A stretch of DNA of 64,000 bases, taken from the NCBI RefSeq assembly GCF_001613305.1, contig NZ_BDCC01000012.1:434001-498000 (forward strand), read 5' to 3'. A program made the position numbers and the translations under genes. Origin of the DNA: Nocardia vaccinii NBRC 15922. GTDB taxonomy: Bacteria > Actinomycetota > Actinomycetes > Mycobacteriales > Mycobacteriaceae. Below are positions 1 to 9,124 of this stretch, in pieces (position 1 is the first letter of the stretch; every line of letters starts with the position of its first letter). The notes beneath the pieces were generated by a model. It was not told the origin of the DNA. It saw only the letters and a program-made list of their open reading frames with translations, and made no database searches.

Positions 1-75
1 AGTTCGCCACCGGCATCCTGGATGCGCGGGGCGGGCGAACATCGCCTTCACCGTCCTGAGCGCTAGTACAGTCTG

Positions 76-1110
76 ATGTCCATGTCCTTTCTGTGCTCCG
101 AAACACGCCTGGCCGCATATGGTTCCGTCGCGACGTCCCTGGCTCTGCTCAGCGATCGCGCGCTGCGGCAGGCGCTGGACGCCGCGGAGCCGGTCGGATC
201 GGGCATCGGCGGGAAGTCGGCGCTGTTCGAGGTCGCCGGGAGGCAGGTGTTCGTCAAGCAGGTGCCGCTGACCGACTTGGAACTGCGGCCGGAGAACGTC
301 CGTTCCACGGCCAATCTCTTCGAGCTGCCGATGTTCTGCCACTACGGCATCGGCGGCCCGGGCTTCGGAGCGTGGCGCGAACTCGCCGCACATGCCATGA
401 CCACGAACTGGGCGATCACGGGCGGGTTCGCGGGCTTCCCGTTGATGTACCACTGGCGGGTGCTGCCGGATACGACGCCGCTGCCCGATGAACTGGCCGA
501 TGTCGATCGGGTCGTCGACTATTGGGAAGGCGGGGCGCAGGTGCGGCGACGCCTAGAGGAGCTGCGCTCGTCCTCGGCTAGCATCGCGCTGTTCCTGGAA
601 TACATCCCGCGGAACCTGTTCGGCTGGCTCGGTGAGCAGCTCCGGGCCGGCGGCGAGGCCGCCGACCGCGCGTTGGCCATGACGGATCGGAACCTGGCGG
701 CGGGTATCGCGTTCATGAACGCCAACGGCCTGCTGCACTTCGACGCCCACTTCGAGAATCTCCTCACCGACGGCGAACGCCTGTACTTCGCGGACTACGG
801 ACTGGCGATCTCCTCCCGGTTCGAGCTGGCACATGACGAGCTGGCCTTTTTCGAGCGGCACCGGAACTACGACCGCTGCTACTCCGCCATGTACACGGGG
901 CAGTGGCTGGTCACCGAACTCTTCGGCGCCGGACGCGTCGAGCGCGAATCCCGCCTGCGTGCGTACGCGTCAGGCCAGGCGCCGACCGGGATCCCGGAGA
1001 CCGCCGCGGCGATCCTCGCCCGCGACGCGCCCGTCGTCGTCGCGATGACGGACTTCTTCACTGTGCTCCGCCACGAGACCAGGCGGGCGCCGTACCCGGC
1101 AGGGCTCTGA
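76..1110 (+). CDS. Protein-kinase-fold phosphotransferase
   Basis: A 344-residue protein with the ordered signature of the protein kinase/aminoglycoside phosphotransferase fold. It has a glycine-rich segment near 41-47, VFVK with the likely ATP-binding Lys61, a Glu at about 102, a FLEYIP hinge near 173-178, a catalytic loop HFDAHFENLL (Asp223, Asn228) and a metal-binding DYG at 240-242. The HFDxHxEN loop is nearer to small-molecule kinases and atypical kinases than to classical HRD Ser/Thr kinases. The substrate cannot be told from sequence. There is no membrane segment. It stands alone, followed by a long non-coding gap. ATG at 76 is used; a second in-frame ATG lies two codons on. Confidence 0.8.
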   Translation: MSMSFLCSETRLAAYGSVATSLALLSDRALRQALDAAEPVGSGIGGKSALFEVAGRQVFVKQVPLTDLELRPENVRSTANLFELPMFCHYGIGGPGFGAWRELAAHAMTTNWAITGGFAGFPLMYHWRVLPDTTPLPDELADVDRVVDYWEGGAQVRRRLEELRSSSASIALFLEYIPRNLFGWLGEQLRAGGEAADRALAMTDRNLAAGIAFMNANGLLHFDAHFENLLTDGERLYFADYGLAISSRFELAHDELAFFERHRNYDRCYSAMYTGQWLVTELFGAGRVERESRLRAYASGQAPTGIPETAAAILARDAPVVVAMTDFFTVLRHETRRAPYPAGL

Positions 1111-1638
1111 TCCGGACGGCGGATCGGCTCCACTCGGTTCCAGCGAGCCGGACAGACGGACCGTGTACCGGATTGCCCGGGCTGCATGATCGTCCCGAGC
1201 GGGATAATCAACCCGGGCGTTGGAGGTCGGACAAACGAACCCAACACCGCCCGGTGCGTCTCGAAACGGGCTGTCTGGGAGGCGTATCAGAAACACGGGG
1301 GTGGCGTCCGCGTGCCGGGCGGGCCCACAGTGGCCGACCGGATCGTGTCAGCCAACAGCACCCGAGCGCGCCAACGGCAATTATGCATATCACATACATG
1401 TCCGGGTGACATTTGGGTATCGTCGCAGCTCAGAAGTCAAACTGGCCAACGACACTCAGTACCTTCCAACCTTGACAACCGGATCAATCGCAAGCTGGGT
1501 CGATGCGAGTACATGGAGGTACCCATGTACTCACGGCATCGGTCGTTGCACCGGGTAGCGGGACGGTCGGTGACGCGAAGCTCACCGAGTCACTGTTGAA
1601 AGCGTGTCCGAGTTTCGGACGTACCCCAGGAGTCGTTC
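1111..1638. other. Non-coding gap of about 530 bases
   Basis: Several open frames cross this stretch, but none has a good ribosome site or protein-like composition. Its composition is more mixed than that of the flanking genes. The clear structure is a perfect inverted repeat at 1507-1532. A good AGGAG ribosome site lies just before the ATG at 1639. Confidence 0.6.
1507..1532. promoter_or_regulatory. Perfect 10-bp inverted repeat, operator-like
   Basis: The arms GAGTACATGG and CCATGTACTC pair perfectly around a 6-base spacer. The site lies about 107 bases upstream of the PHP-domain gene. No T-tract follows on either strand, so a protein-binding site fits better than a terminator. No regulator can be assigned. 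Confidence 0.45.
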
Positions 1639-2682
1639 ATGTCCTCACCGGATGAGGTGGCCGGGGCGTTGAAAGCACAAGCGGCGCTTCGGGAGATCGC
1701 GTTCTGGATGGAGCGTGGGCGGGCGCAGACGCATCGGGTCAAGGCGTACCGCCGGGCGGCCGACGCGGTGGCGGCGTTGTCGGACGCCGAATTCGAGCGA
1801 TTTCGGAAAAGCGGTGACTGGCAGGATATTTCGGGGATCGGGCCGAAGACGGGAGCCGTGATCGCTCAGGCGGCGGACGGACAGGTTCCCGCGAAGTTGG
1901 CCGAATTACGTTCGGAGGCAAGGCCGATCGCGCCCGAGGGAGCGGAGATCCGCAAGCTGTTGCGGGGGGATCTGCATACGCATTCGGACTGGTCCGATGG
2001 TGGTAGTCCGATCGAGGAGATGATGCGTACGGCGATCGCGCTCGGGCACGAATACTGTGCGCTGACCGATCATTCACCGCGGCTGCGGGTCGCCAACGGG
2101 CTGTCCGCCGAGCGGTTGCGCCGTCAGCTCGACGTGGTCGCCGAGCTGAACGAGCGGCTGGCGCCGTTCCGGATCCTGACCGCCATCGAGGTCGACATCC
2201 TCGACGACGGTTCGCTCGATCAGCGCGCGGATCTGCTCGCCGAACTCGATATAGTCGTGGCGAGCGTGCATTCCCACCTGCGCGCGGACAGCGCGACCAT
2301 GACCAGGCGCATGGTCACCGCAGTCGCGAATCCGGATGTGGACGTCCTCGGACACTGCACCGGACGACTGGTCGAAGGTCAGCGCGGCATCCGGCCCGAA
2401 TCGGAGTTCGACGCCGAACTCGTCTTCGAGGCGTGCCATCGCTTCGGGACCGCCGTGGAGATCAACAGCCGCCCGGAACGTCGCGATCCGCCCGGACGGC
2501 TGATCCGGTTGGCCGTCGAGGTGGGCTGCCATTTCGCCATCGATACCGACGCCCATGCGCCGGGACAACTGGACTGGCAAAGTTACGGCTGCGCGCGGGC
2601 GCTGGCCAACGGTGTCGATCCGGACCGGATCGTCAACACCTGGCCGTTGGATCGGCTGTTGGACTTCGCCGGCGCGCACTGA
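1639..2682 (+). CDS. PHP-domain phosphoesterase with N-terminal helix-hairpin-helix
   Basis: A 347-residue protein with two parts. Residues 1-80 resemble the PolX/Pol beta helical DNA-binding region, including a helix-hairpin-helix around ISGIGPKTGAVI (64-76). From about 108 comes a PHP metallo-phosphoesterase domain with DLHTHSDWSD (His113, His115), LTDHS, AIEVDIL, SVHSHL, LGHCTGR, EINSRP and DTDAH, which are all the expected metal ligands. The polymerase palm and fingers of full PolX are absent, so it is a trimmed PolX relative and probably a nuclease or phosphatase acting on DNA ends; that role is inferred. The start is supported by AGGAG upstream. Confidence 0.82.
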   Translation: MSSPDEVAGALKAQAALREIAFWMERGRAQTHRVKAYRRAADAVAALSDAEFERFRKSGDWQDISGIGPKTGAVIAQAADGQVPAKLAELRSEARPIAPEGAEIRKLLRGDLHTHSDWSDGGSPIEEMMRTAIALGHEYCALTDHSPRLRVANGLSAERLRRQLDVVAELNERLAPFRILTAIEVDILDDGSLDQRADLLAELDIVVASVHSHLRADSATMTRRMVTAVANPDVDVLGHCTGRLVEGQRGIRPESEFDAELVFEACHRFGTAVEINSRPERRDPPGRLIRLAVEVGCHFAIDTDAHAPGQLDWQSYGCARALANGVDPDRIVNTWPLDRLLDFAGAH

Positions 2683-2683
2683 C

Positions 2684-3316
2684 TCAATGCTGCAGCACCA
2701 GCACGGCGCCCAGGGTGAACATGATCAGGGCGATCACCGAATCCAGTGCGCGCCAAGCGGTTCGGCGAGCGAATAGCGGACCGAGCAGGCGAGCGCCGAA
2801 GCCGAGGCCGGTGAACCACAGGATGCTGCCGAGCATCGCCCCGGCGGCCAGAAACCACCGGTACGCGCCCGCGTAGGTGCTGGCGAACGAACCCAGCAGG
2901 ACCACGGTGTCGAGGTAGACGTTCGGATTGAGCCAGGTCATCCCGAGGCAGGTGAGCAGCGTCGCACCCAGCGCCACCGAGGCGCCGGACGGTTCGCCGG
3001 TGATCGCCCCCGGCGACAGTGCCCGCCGTGCCGCCATGATCCCGTAGCCGATCAGGAACGCCGCCCCGGCGTACCGCGCCACCACCAGCACCGTGGGAGC
3101 CGACCGGATGATCGCGCCGAGTCCGGCCACGCCCGCGGCGATGAGCACCACGTCCGAGACCGCGCACACCGCCACCACGGCGAGCACGTGCTCGCGGCGG
3201 ATGCCCTGACGCAGGACGAAGGTGTTCTGCGCGCCGATCACGACGATCAGTGAGAGTCCGAAACCCAGGCCCGACAGGGTGGCCTGCACGGCCGACGACG
3301 TATTCACCGGCTCCAC
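2684..3316 (-). CDS. lysE: LysE/ArgO family amino-acid exporter
   Basis: A 210-residue integral membrane protein of about six hydrophobic helices. It has the LysE-family features: an N-terminal GFGLSLIVVIGAQNTFVLRQG segment and the internal NPNVYLDTVVLLG motif. LysE/ArgO proteins export lysine and arginine, which prevents toxic build-up during growth on peptides. It is transcribed away from a LysR regulator 63 bases off, the classic lysE-lysG arrangement. The exact substrate is inferred from the family and this pairing. Confidence 0.9.
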   Translation of the reverse strand: MEPVNTSSAVQATLSGLGFGLSLIVVIGAQNTFVLRQGIRREHVLAVVAVCAVSDVVLIAAGVAGLGAIIRSAPTVLVVARYAGAAFLIGYGIMAARRALSPGAITGEPSGASVALGATLLTCLGMTWLNPNVYLDTVVLLGSFASTYAGAYRWFLAAGAMLGSILWFTGLGFGARLLGPLFARRTAWRALDSVIALIMFTLGAVLVLQH

Positions 3317-3379
3317 GGTAAGTGCGGGCTTTCAGCCAGGCCAGCTAATGTTTCTCAACTATCATTAGAATTCCTTGAT

Positions 3380-4288
3380 ATGGATCTGCAGCTGGATCAG
3401 CTCCGGGCCTTGGACGCGGCCGTCGCCGAGGGCACCTTCGAGGCGGCCGCGCGACGGCTGCGGGTCACCCCGTCGGCGGTCAGTCAGCGCATCAAGGCAC
3501 TCGAGCATGCGGTCGGGCGCATCCTGCTGCAACGTACGAAACCCGTGCGCCCCACCGAATCCGGGCTCGCGGTACTCCGCCTGGCCCGTCAGATCGAATT
3601 GCTGACCGGCGATACCGCCCGCGAACTCGGCGCCGCCGCAAGCGAATACGGCGAGGCGGGCCCCGAGGCGGACCGGCGCGTCCGGCTGCCGATCGCGGTC
3701 AACGCCGATTCGCTCGAGACCTGGGTGATGCCCGCGCTGTCCGGCGCGCCTGCCGGGGTCTGCTTCGAAATCCACCGCGAGGACGAGGAACACACCACGC
3801 GCCTGCTGCGCAACGGCACCGTCATGGCCGCGATCACCGCCACCGCCCAGCCGGTGCAGGGCTGCCGGGTGCGCCGCCTGGGTTCGATGCGCTACCGCCC
3901 CATGGCTACTCCGGAGTTCGCCCGGACCTGGTTCCCCGAAGGCGCGACCGCACGCGCCGTCGCGCTGGCCCCGGTGATCATGTTCGATGACAAGGACGAC
4001 CTCCAGGACCGGCTCATGCGCCGCCGCACCCGGCGTCCGGTCGACCCGCCCCGGCACTACATCCCCGCCACCTCCAGCTACGCCGAGGCCGTCCGCCTCG
4101 GCCTGGGCTGGGGCCTGCTGCCCGACCTCCAGATCGACCTGCACGGCTATGCGAAGTCGCTGGTCACCATAGACGAATCGCTGCACATCGACGTCGCCCT
4201 GTATTGGCAGCAATGGCGACTCGACTCGCCCGCCCTCACCTGGGTCGCCACCGCCATAGCCGACGCCGCCGCCGAATCTCTGCTCTGA
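3380..4288 (+). CDS. lysG: LysR-type regulator LysG/ArgP
   Basis: A 302-residue LysR family regulator. The winged helix-turn-helix is at 1-60 (FEAAARRLRVTPSAVSQRIK) and is followed by a dimerisation helix and an effector-binding domain. In the ArgP/LysG subgroup the effector is lysine or arginine, and the protein activates the divergent exporter gene. The 63-base shared gap, an AT-rich stretch around 3346-3380, is the expected site of action. The ATG at 3380 begins MDLQLDQLRALDA, the usual N-terminus of the family. Confidence 0.9.
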   Translation: MDLQLDQLRALDAAVAEGTFEAAARRLRVTPSAVSQRIKALEHAVGRILLQRTKPVRPTESGLAVLRLARQIELLTGDTARELGAAASEYGEAGPEADRRVRLPIAVNADSLETWVMPALSGAPAGVCFEIHREDEEHTTRLLRNGTVMAAITATAQPVQGCRVRRLGSMRYRPMATPEFARTWFPEGATARAVALAPVIMFDDKDDLQDRLMRRRTRRPVDPPRHYIPATSSYAEAVRLGLGWGLLPDLQIDLHGYAKSLVTIDESLHIDVALYWQQWRLDSPALTWVATAIADAAAESLL

Positions 4289-4457
4289 AGGCCACGCACC
4301 GGCTCATCACCGCCCTGACCACTCATGTCGCAGACACCGCCTGTCGATTCCACACCGGCCGGGTAGACACCGCCGCCATAGCCGACGTCGACGGCACCTG
4401 CACATTCACCGTGCGTACCGGGGCCTGTGTCGCGGAATGCCGTGGCCGCGCCGAACG

Positions 4458-4625
4458 AGTCTCACCGTAGCGGCGGCCGCGATACGCGGAAAAGTCGGTG
4501 GGCGAGGCAGTGTGGCGAGGATGGGTGATATGTCCGACGACGAGGGCGTCGGGACACCGCCGGGTGTCGGCGGCGAGAACGGCCAGACGGTGATCGCAAC
4601 GCTGGCTGGAGCGTGGGACGGGCGG
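4458..4625 (-). pseudogene. Decayed second copy of the rsmD 3' end
   Basis: This stretch aligns along its length with 4674-4845, the 3' part of the adjacent rsmD, with an offset of about 216 bases. Shared blocks include CCGTAGCGGCG, GCGGAAAA, GACGACGAGGGCGTC and CGGTGATCGC. Read on the minus strand it still encodes PDALVV and TDFSAYRGRRYGETR, against PDALVV and TGFSAHRERRYGETR in RsmD. It has no methyltransferase core and no start. It is best explained as an old tandem duplication, or a remnant of a related gene, that has since decayed. The remainder of 4289-4642 holds nothing else recognisable. Confidence 0.65.
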
Positions 4626-4642
4626 AGCCGGCCCGAGACTGC

Positions 4643-5200
4643 TCAGGGTTCGTAGTCGGCGGATTCGATGCGGGTCTCGCCGTAGCGGCGTTCCCGATGT
4701 GCGGAAAACCCTGTGGGCCACGAGGTTTCGGGGGAACGGGTGGCGCGTTCGATGACGACGAGGGCGTCCGGATACAACCAGCCGTTGGTGGCGAGAGCGG
4801 CCAGATCGGCGGTGATCGCGGCGCTGTCCAGGGCGTAGGGCGGGTCGGACAGCACCAGGTCGTACGGTTCGGGCGGGGCGGTGGCCAGTACGGAAGATAC
4901 TGTGCCGATACGTAATTCACCGCCGGGCAGACCCAGATCGGCGATATTGCCGCGGACCACCGCCGCCGCCTTGCGATCGGATTCGACCAGCAGCGCGTGG
5001 GATGCGCCGCGGGACAACGCCTCCAGGCCGAGCGCCCCCGAGCCCGCATACAGGTCGAGCACCCGAATGCCGTCGAAATCCATTCGCGCACACAACATGC
5101 TGAACAGCGCCTCACGCACCCGGTCCGAGGTCGGCCGGGTCCCGGCGGGCGGCACCCGCAACCGCCGCCCGCCCGCGACTCCGGCAACGATCCGTGTCAT
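4643..5200 (-). CDS. rsmD: 16S rRNA (guanine966-N2)-methyltransferase RsmD
   Basis: A 185-residue class I SAM-dependent methyltransferase. It has the SAM-binding motif VLDLYAGSGALGLEALSRGA (about 48-66) and the catalytic N-methyltransferase motif DPPY (119-122). RsmD methylates N2 of G966 in 16S rRNA during 30S assembly. The length is normal for the family. It lies downstream of pyc on the same strand, as in mycobacteria. A decayed copy of its 3' end follows it. Confidence 0.93.
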   Translation of the reverse strand: MTRIVAGVAGGRRLRVPPAGTRPTSDRVREALFSMLCARMDFDGIRVLDLYAGSGALGLEALSRGASHALLVESDRKAAAVVRGNIADLGLPGGELRIGTVSSVLATAPPEPYDLVLSDPPYALDSAAITADLAALATNGWLYPDALVVIERATRSPETSWPTGFSAHRERRYGETRIESADYEP

Positions 5201-5235
5201 CGGGATACGCTCCCGCCCAAGAGATCTCGCGAGTC

Positions 5236-5263
5236 ACCGCCGGTGAACGACCTCACCGGCGGT
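5236..5263 (-). terminator. Hairpin between pyc and rsmD
   Basis: A perfect 11-bp stem (ACCGCCGGTGA / TCACCGGCGGT) with a 6-base loop lies just after the pyc stop on the minus strand. There is no clear T-tract, so it may attenuate read-through into rsmD rather than terminate fully. Confidence 0.45.
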
Positions 5264-5287
5264 CCCCGGATGTCCGCCGACGCCCGC

Positions 5288-8200
5288 TCACTCGGCGGCG
5301 GTCTCGTCCGGGCGGACGTCCACCAGCAGGTCGCCGCCCTCCACCTGCTGCACCCGGCCGATGGCGACGCGAGCGACGGTGCCCGCGCGGGGCGCGGTGA
5401 TGGCGGCCTCCATCTTCATCGCCTCGATGGTGCCGATGGTGTCGCCCGCGGCGATGCGGTCGCCCTCGGTCACGACCAGGGTGACCACGCCGGCGAAGGG
5501 TGCGGCGATATGGCCGGGATCGGATTTGTCGGCCTTCTCCGCGGCCGGAATCTCGCTGGCGATCGAACGGTCGCGCACCATGACCGGCCGCAGCTGGCCG
5601 TTGAGAATGCACATCACCGTGCGCATACCGCGTTCGTCGGGTTCGGAGATCGCCTCGAGGCCGATGAGCAGCGTCACCCCCTTCTCCAGCTGGACCCGAT
5701 GCTCCTCGCCGTGCCGCAGACCGTAGAAGTACTGGTTCGTGGACAGTCCGGAGGTATCGCCGAATTTCTCCCGGTGCGCCAGGAATTCGGTGGTGGGGCC
5801 GGGGAACAGCAAGCGGTTCAACGTCTCTCGGCGCTGCGCCGAATCGCCGTTCAACCCGGTCTCGTCCTCCGCGGTGAGCTCGGTCTCGGGTTTGGCCGGA
5901 CCGCGCCCGGCCAGCGCCCGGCTCCGGAACGGCTCGGGCCATCCGCCCGCGGGCGTACCGAGTTCCCCACGCAGGAATCCGATCACCGAATCGGGAATGT
6001 CGTAGCGGCCGGGATCGGTGGCGAAATCGTCCACCGTCACTCCGGACCCGACCAGCGACAGCGCCAGATCGCCGACCACCTTCGAGGACGGGGTCACCTT
6101 CACCAGACGACCCAGGAGCCGGTCCGCCGCGGCGTATTTCGCCTCCACCTCCTCGAACCGATCGCCCAGGCCCAGGGCGATGGCCTGCTGCCGCAGATTC
6201 GACAGCTGACCGCCCGGGATCTCGTGCTCGTAGACGCGCCCGGTGGGACTCGGCAGCCCGGATTCGAAGGGCGCGTAGCCTTTTCGCAACGCCTCCCAGT
6301 ACGGCTCCAGATCACAGACGTTCTGCAGGTTGATTCCACTGTCGTACGGCGAATTAGCCGCCGCGGCAACGATTGCCGACAACGCGGGCTGAGAGGTGGT
6401 GCCGGCCAGGGGCGCGCTGGCACCGTCCACCGCGTCGGCCCCGGCCTGCCATGCGGCCAGATATGTCGCGAGCTGACCGCCCGGGGTGTCGTGCGTGTGC
6501 ACGTGCACCGGCAGATCGAAATTACTGCGCAGCGCGGTGACCAGGGTGTGCGCCGCGGGCGCGCGCAGCAGCCCGGCCATATCCTTGATCGCGATGACGT
6601 GCGCGCCGGCCTCGACGATCTGCTCGGCCAGCTTCAGGTAATAGTCCAGGGTGTAGAGATTCTCGTCCGGATTCGACAGGTCACCGGTATAGGACAGCGC
6701 GACTTCCGCGATCGTGGTCCCGGTCTCGCGCACCGCATCGATCGCCGGACGCATCTGATCGACGTTGTTCAACGCGTCGAAGATCCGGAAGATATCAATA
6801 CCGCTGCCGGTCGCTTCCTGAACGAATGCGCGCGTGACCTTTTCCGGATACGGCGTGTACCCCACCGTATTGCGCCCGCGCAGCAGCATCTGCAGGTTGA
6901 TGTTCGGGATCGCCTCCCGCAACGCCGCCAGACGCTCCCACGGATCCTCGTGCAGGAATCGCAACGCCACGTCGTACGTTGCCCCGCCCCAACATTCGAT
7001 CGACAACAACTCCGGCGTCATCCGCGCCACGTGCCCAGCGACCTGCAACAGGCTGTTGGTGCGTACCCGGGTGGCCAGCAGCGACTGATGCGCGTCGCGG
7101 AAGGTGGTGTCGGTCACCGCGATCGCGCTCTGCTGCCGCAGCGCCTGCGCGAAACCCTCCGGGCCCAACCGCAACAGCCGCTGACGCGAGCCGTCCGGCG
7201 GCGGCACGGTCAGATCCAGCGCGGGCAGTTTGTCCTGCGGGTAGACCGCCGTGGGCCGCTCACCGTGCGGTTTGTTGACGGTGATATCGGCCAGATAGTT
7301 CAGGATCCTGGTACCGCGGTCCGCGGAACCGCGCTGGGTCAGCAAATGCGGCCGCTCATCGATGAACGACGTGGTGATCCGTCCGGCCCGGAAATCCGGA
7401 TCGTCCAGCACCGCTTGCAGGAAAGGGATATTCGTGGACACGCCGCGAATCCGGAATTCGGCGACCGCTCGCCGCGCCCGCGCCACGGCCGTGGCGAAAT
7501 CCCTTCCGCGACACGTGAGTTTGACCAGCATCGAGTCGAAATGCGCGGCGACCTCGGCGCCCAGATTGGCTCCGCCATCCAGTCGGATCCCGCTGCCGCC
7601 GGGACTGCGGTACGCGGTGATCCGCCCGGTATCGGGCCGGAATCCGTTGGCCGGATCCTCGGTCGTGATCCGGCACTGCAACGCCGCGCCGTGAATGCTG
7701 ATCGAATCCTGGCTCAGCCCCAGCGATTCCAGCGTTTCCCCCGCCGCGATGCGCAGCTGCGACTGGACCAGATCGACGTCGGTGATCTCCTCGGTCACCG
7801 TATGTTCCACCTGGATACGGGGATTCATCTCGATGAACACGTGGTTGCCGCGCTCGTCCAGCAGGAACTCCACGGTGCCCGCGCAGCTGTATCCGATCTC
7901 CCGGGCGAAGGCCACCGCGTCGGCGCAAATACGCTCGCGCAGTGCGGGATCCAGATTCGGCGCGGGCGCGAGTTCGATCACCTTCTGGTGCCGCCGCTGT
8001 AGCGAACAATCGCGCTCGTACAGGTGGATCACATTGCCGTGGCCATCGGCCAGGATCTGCACCTCGATATGGCGCGGATTGATCACCGCCTGCTCGAGGA
8101 AGACCGTGGCATCGCCGAAGGCCGATTCGGCCTCGCGCATCGCGGCCTCGATGGATTCGCGCAATTGGGCCCGCTGCGCCACGCGCCGCATACCGCGTCC

Positions 8201-8692
8201 GCCACCACCCGCGACGGCCTTGACGAAGACCGGGAATTCCATCGATTCCGCGGCGGCCAGCAGTTCGGAAACATCGGCCGACGGTTCACTCGAGGCCAGC
8301 ACCGGCAGGCCCGCCGCCCGCGCGGCCGCGATCGCGCGGGCCTTGTTACCGGTCAATTCGAGCACATCGGACGAGGGACCGATGAAGGTGATGCCCTCAC
8401 TGGCGCAGGCCGCGGCAAGATCGGGATTCTCCGACAGAAATCCGTAACCGGGATAGATCGCATCGACCCCGGCGGTCTTGGCGGCGGAGATGATTTCCGG
8501 GATCGACAGGTAGGCCCGGACCGGATGGCCGGGCACGCCGATCTGATAAGCCTCGTCGGCCTTGAGCCGGTGCACCGAGTTGCGGTCCTCGTAGGGGAAC
8601 ACCGCGACGGTTCCGACTCCGAGTTCGTAGGCGGCGCGGAACGCCCGAATGGCGATTTCCCCGCGGTTGGCGACGAGCACTTTGGAGAACAT
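5288..8692 (-). CDS. pyc: Pyruvate carboxylase
   Basis: A 1134-residue single-chain biotin enzyme that carboxylates pyruvate to oxaloacetate to refill the TCA cycle. In order it has a biotin carboxylase ATP-grasp region (about 1-460, with GGGGRGMRRV and the ERDCSLQRRHQK block), a carboxyltransferase TIM barrel starting at TDTTFRDAHQSLLATR (about 530), a PYC linker, and a C-terminal biotinyl domain whose EAMKMEA places biotin on about Lys1093. The length matches actinobacterial Pyc. The start, MFSKVLVANRGEIAIR, is typical. Confidence 0.97.
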   Translation of the reverse strand: MFSKVLVANRGEIAIRAFRAAYELGVGTVAVFPYEDRNSVHRLKADEAYQIGVPGHPVRAYLSIPEIISAAKTAGVDAIYPGYGFLSENPDLAAACASEGITFIGPSSDVLELTGNKARAIAAARAAGLPVLASSEPSADVSELLAAAESMEFPVFVKAVAGGGGRGMRRVAQRAQLRESIEAAMREAESAFGDATVFLEQAVINPRHIEVQILADGHGNVIHLYERDCSLQRRHQKVIELAPAPNLDPALRERICADAVAFAREIGYSCAGTVEFLLDERGNHVFIEMNPRIQVEHTVTEEITDVDLVQSQLRIAAGETLESLGLSQDSISIHGAALQCRITTEDPANGFRPDTGRITAYRSPGGSGIRLDGGANLGAEVAAHFDSMLVKLTCRGRDFATAVARARRAVAEFRIRGVSTNIPFLQAVLDDPDFRAGRITTSFIDERPHLLTQRGSADRGTRILNYLADITVNKPHGERPTAVYPQDKLPALDLTVPPPDGSRQRLLRLGPEGFAQALRQQSAIAVTDTTFRDAHQSLLATRVRTNSLLQVAGHVARMTPELLSIECWGGATYDVALRFLHEDPWERLAALREAIPNINLQMLLRGRNTVGYTPYPEKVTRAFVQEATGSGIDIFRIFDALNNVDQMRPAIDAVRETGTTIAEVALSYTGDLSNPDENLYTLDYYLKLAEQIVEAGAHVIAIKDMAGLLRAPAAHTLVTALRSNFDLPVHVHTHDTPGGQLATYLAAWQAGADAVDGASAPLAGTTSQPALSAIVAAAANSPYDSGINLQNVCDLEPYWEALRKGYAPFESGLPSPTGRVYEHEIPGGQLSNLRQQAIALGLGDRFEEVEAKYAAADRLLGRLVKVTPSSKVVGDLALSLVGSGVTVDDFATDPGRYDIPDSVIGFLRGELGTPAGGWPEPFRSRALAGRGPAKPETELTAEDETGLNGDSAQRRETLNRLLFPGPTTEFLAHREKFGDTSGLSTNQYFYGLRHGEEHRVQLEKGVTLLIGLEAISEPDERGMRTVMCILNGQLRPVMVRDRSIASEIPAAEKADKSDPGHIAAPFAGVVTLVVTEGDRIAAGDTIGTIEAMKMEAAITAPRAGTVARVAIGRVQQVEGGDLLVDVRPDETAAE

Positions 8693-9121
8693 CCGCTAAA
8701 GGTACCTGCCCGGATACAGGCCTGCGCAAACTGTAACGGGTTCGACCGAACACTCACCCCGGGCCGGTCCGGGCGGTGCGCGGCACGACATCGCCACGAC
8801 ATCTCACTGTGCATCGACCGAATGCGGACACCGGCGTCATCGGTCGGACACATTCGAACCACGCGATCGGATCGGTCACCACCGAATGCGAGCTGCCGGC
8901 CGCACGGCTCACCATCGGTTACCTTCGAGAACGGTTCCGCCGCACCGAGCCGCGTGCCGACGGGCGATTGCCTTCCCACCCGGCTCGACCATCGGGGATT
9001 CGCACACTACGCATCAGTAATATCGATAGAAATGGCGGGCCCGGCAGATCGTCCGCAGACATGGCCGAAGATATTGCAATGATTGCGAATATCCGTAGGT
9101 AGCATCTTGCAGGTGCGCAAG
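8693..9121. other. Divergent intergenic region between pyc and the RamB-like gene
   Basis: About 430 bases that should hold both promoters. No convincing gene is seen in it. Near the plus-strand gene it becomes AT-richer and contains TTGCAAT/ATTGCGAA-like elements (about 9073-9090) and an inverted repeat that ends in the start codon of the next gene. Confidence 0.55.
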
Positions 9122-9124
9122 ATG
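9103..9124. promoter_or_regulatory. Inverted repeat overlapping the ramB-like start codon
   Basis: CATCTTGC and GCAAGATG form a perfect 8-bp inverted repeat around 6 bases, and the right arm ends in the ATG at 9122. RamB-type regulators are known to bind TTTGCAAA-like sequences, and the TTGC/GCAA cores here recall that. An autoregulatory operator is inferred. Confidence 0.45.

Noticed and set aside
4997..8002. A 1001-codon plus-strand frame opposite pyc
   Set aside because: It is an antisense shadow of pyruvate carboxylase caused by high GC in third positions; composition is rich in Arg/His/Gln and no domain is seen.
8693..8760. Possible RamB-type site (AGTTTGCGCA) upstream of pyc
   Set aside because: The match to the known TTTGCAAA-like core is partial and single; not enough to annotate a site.
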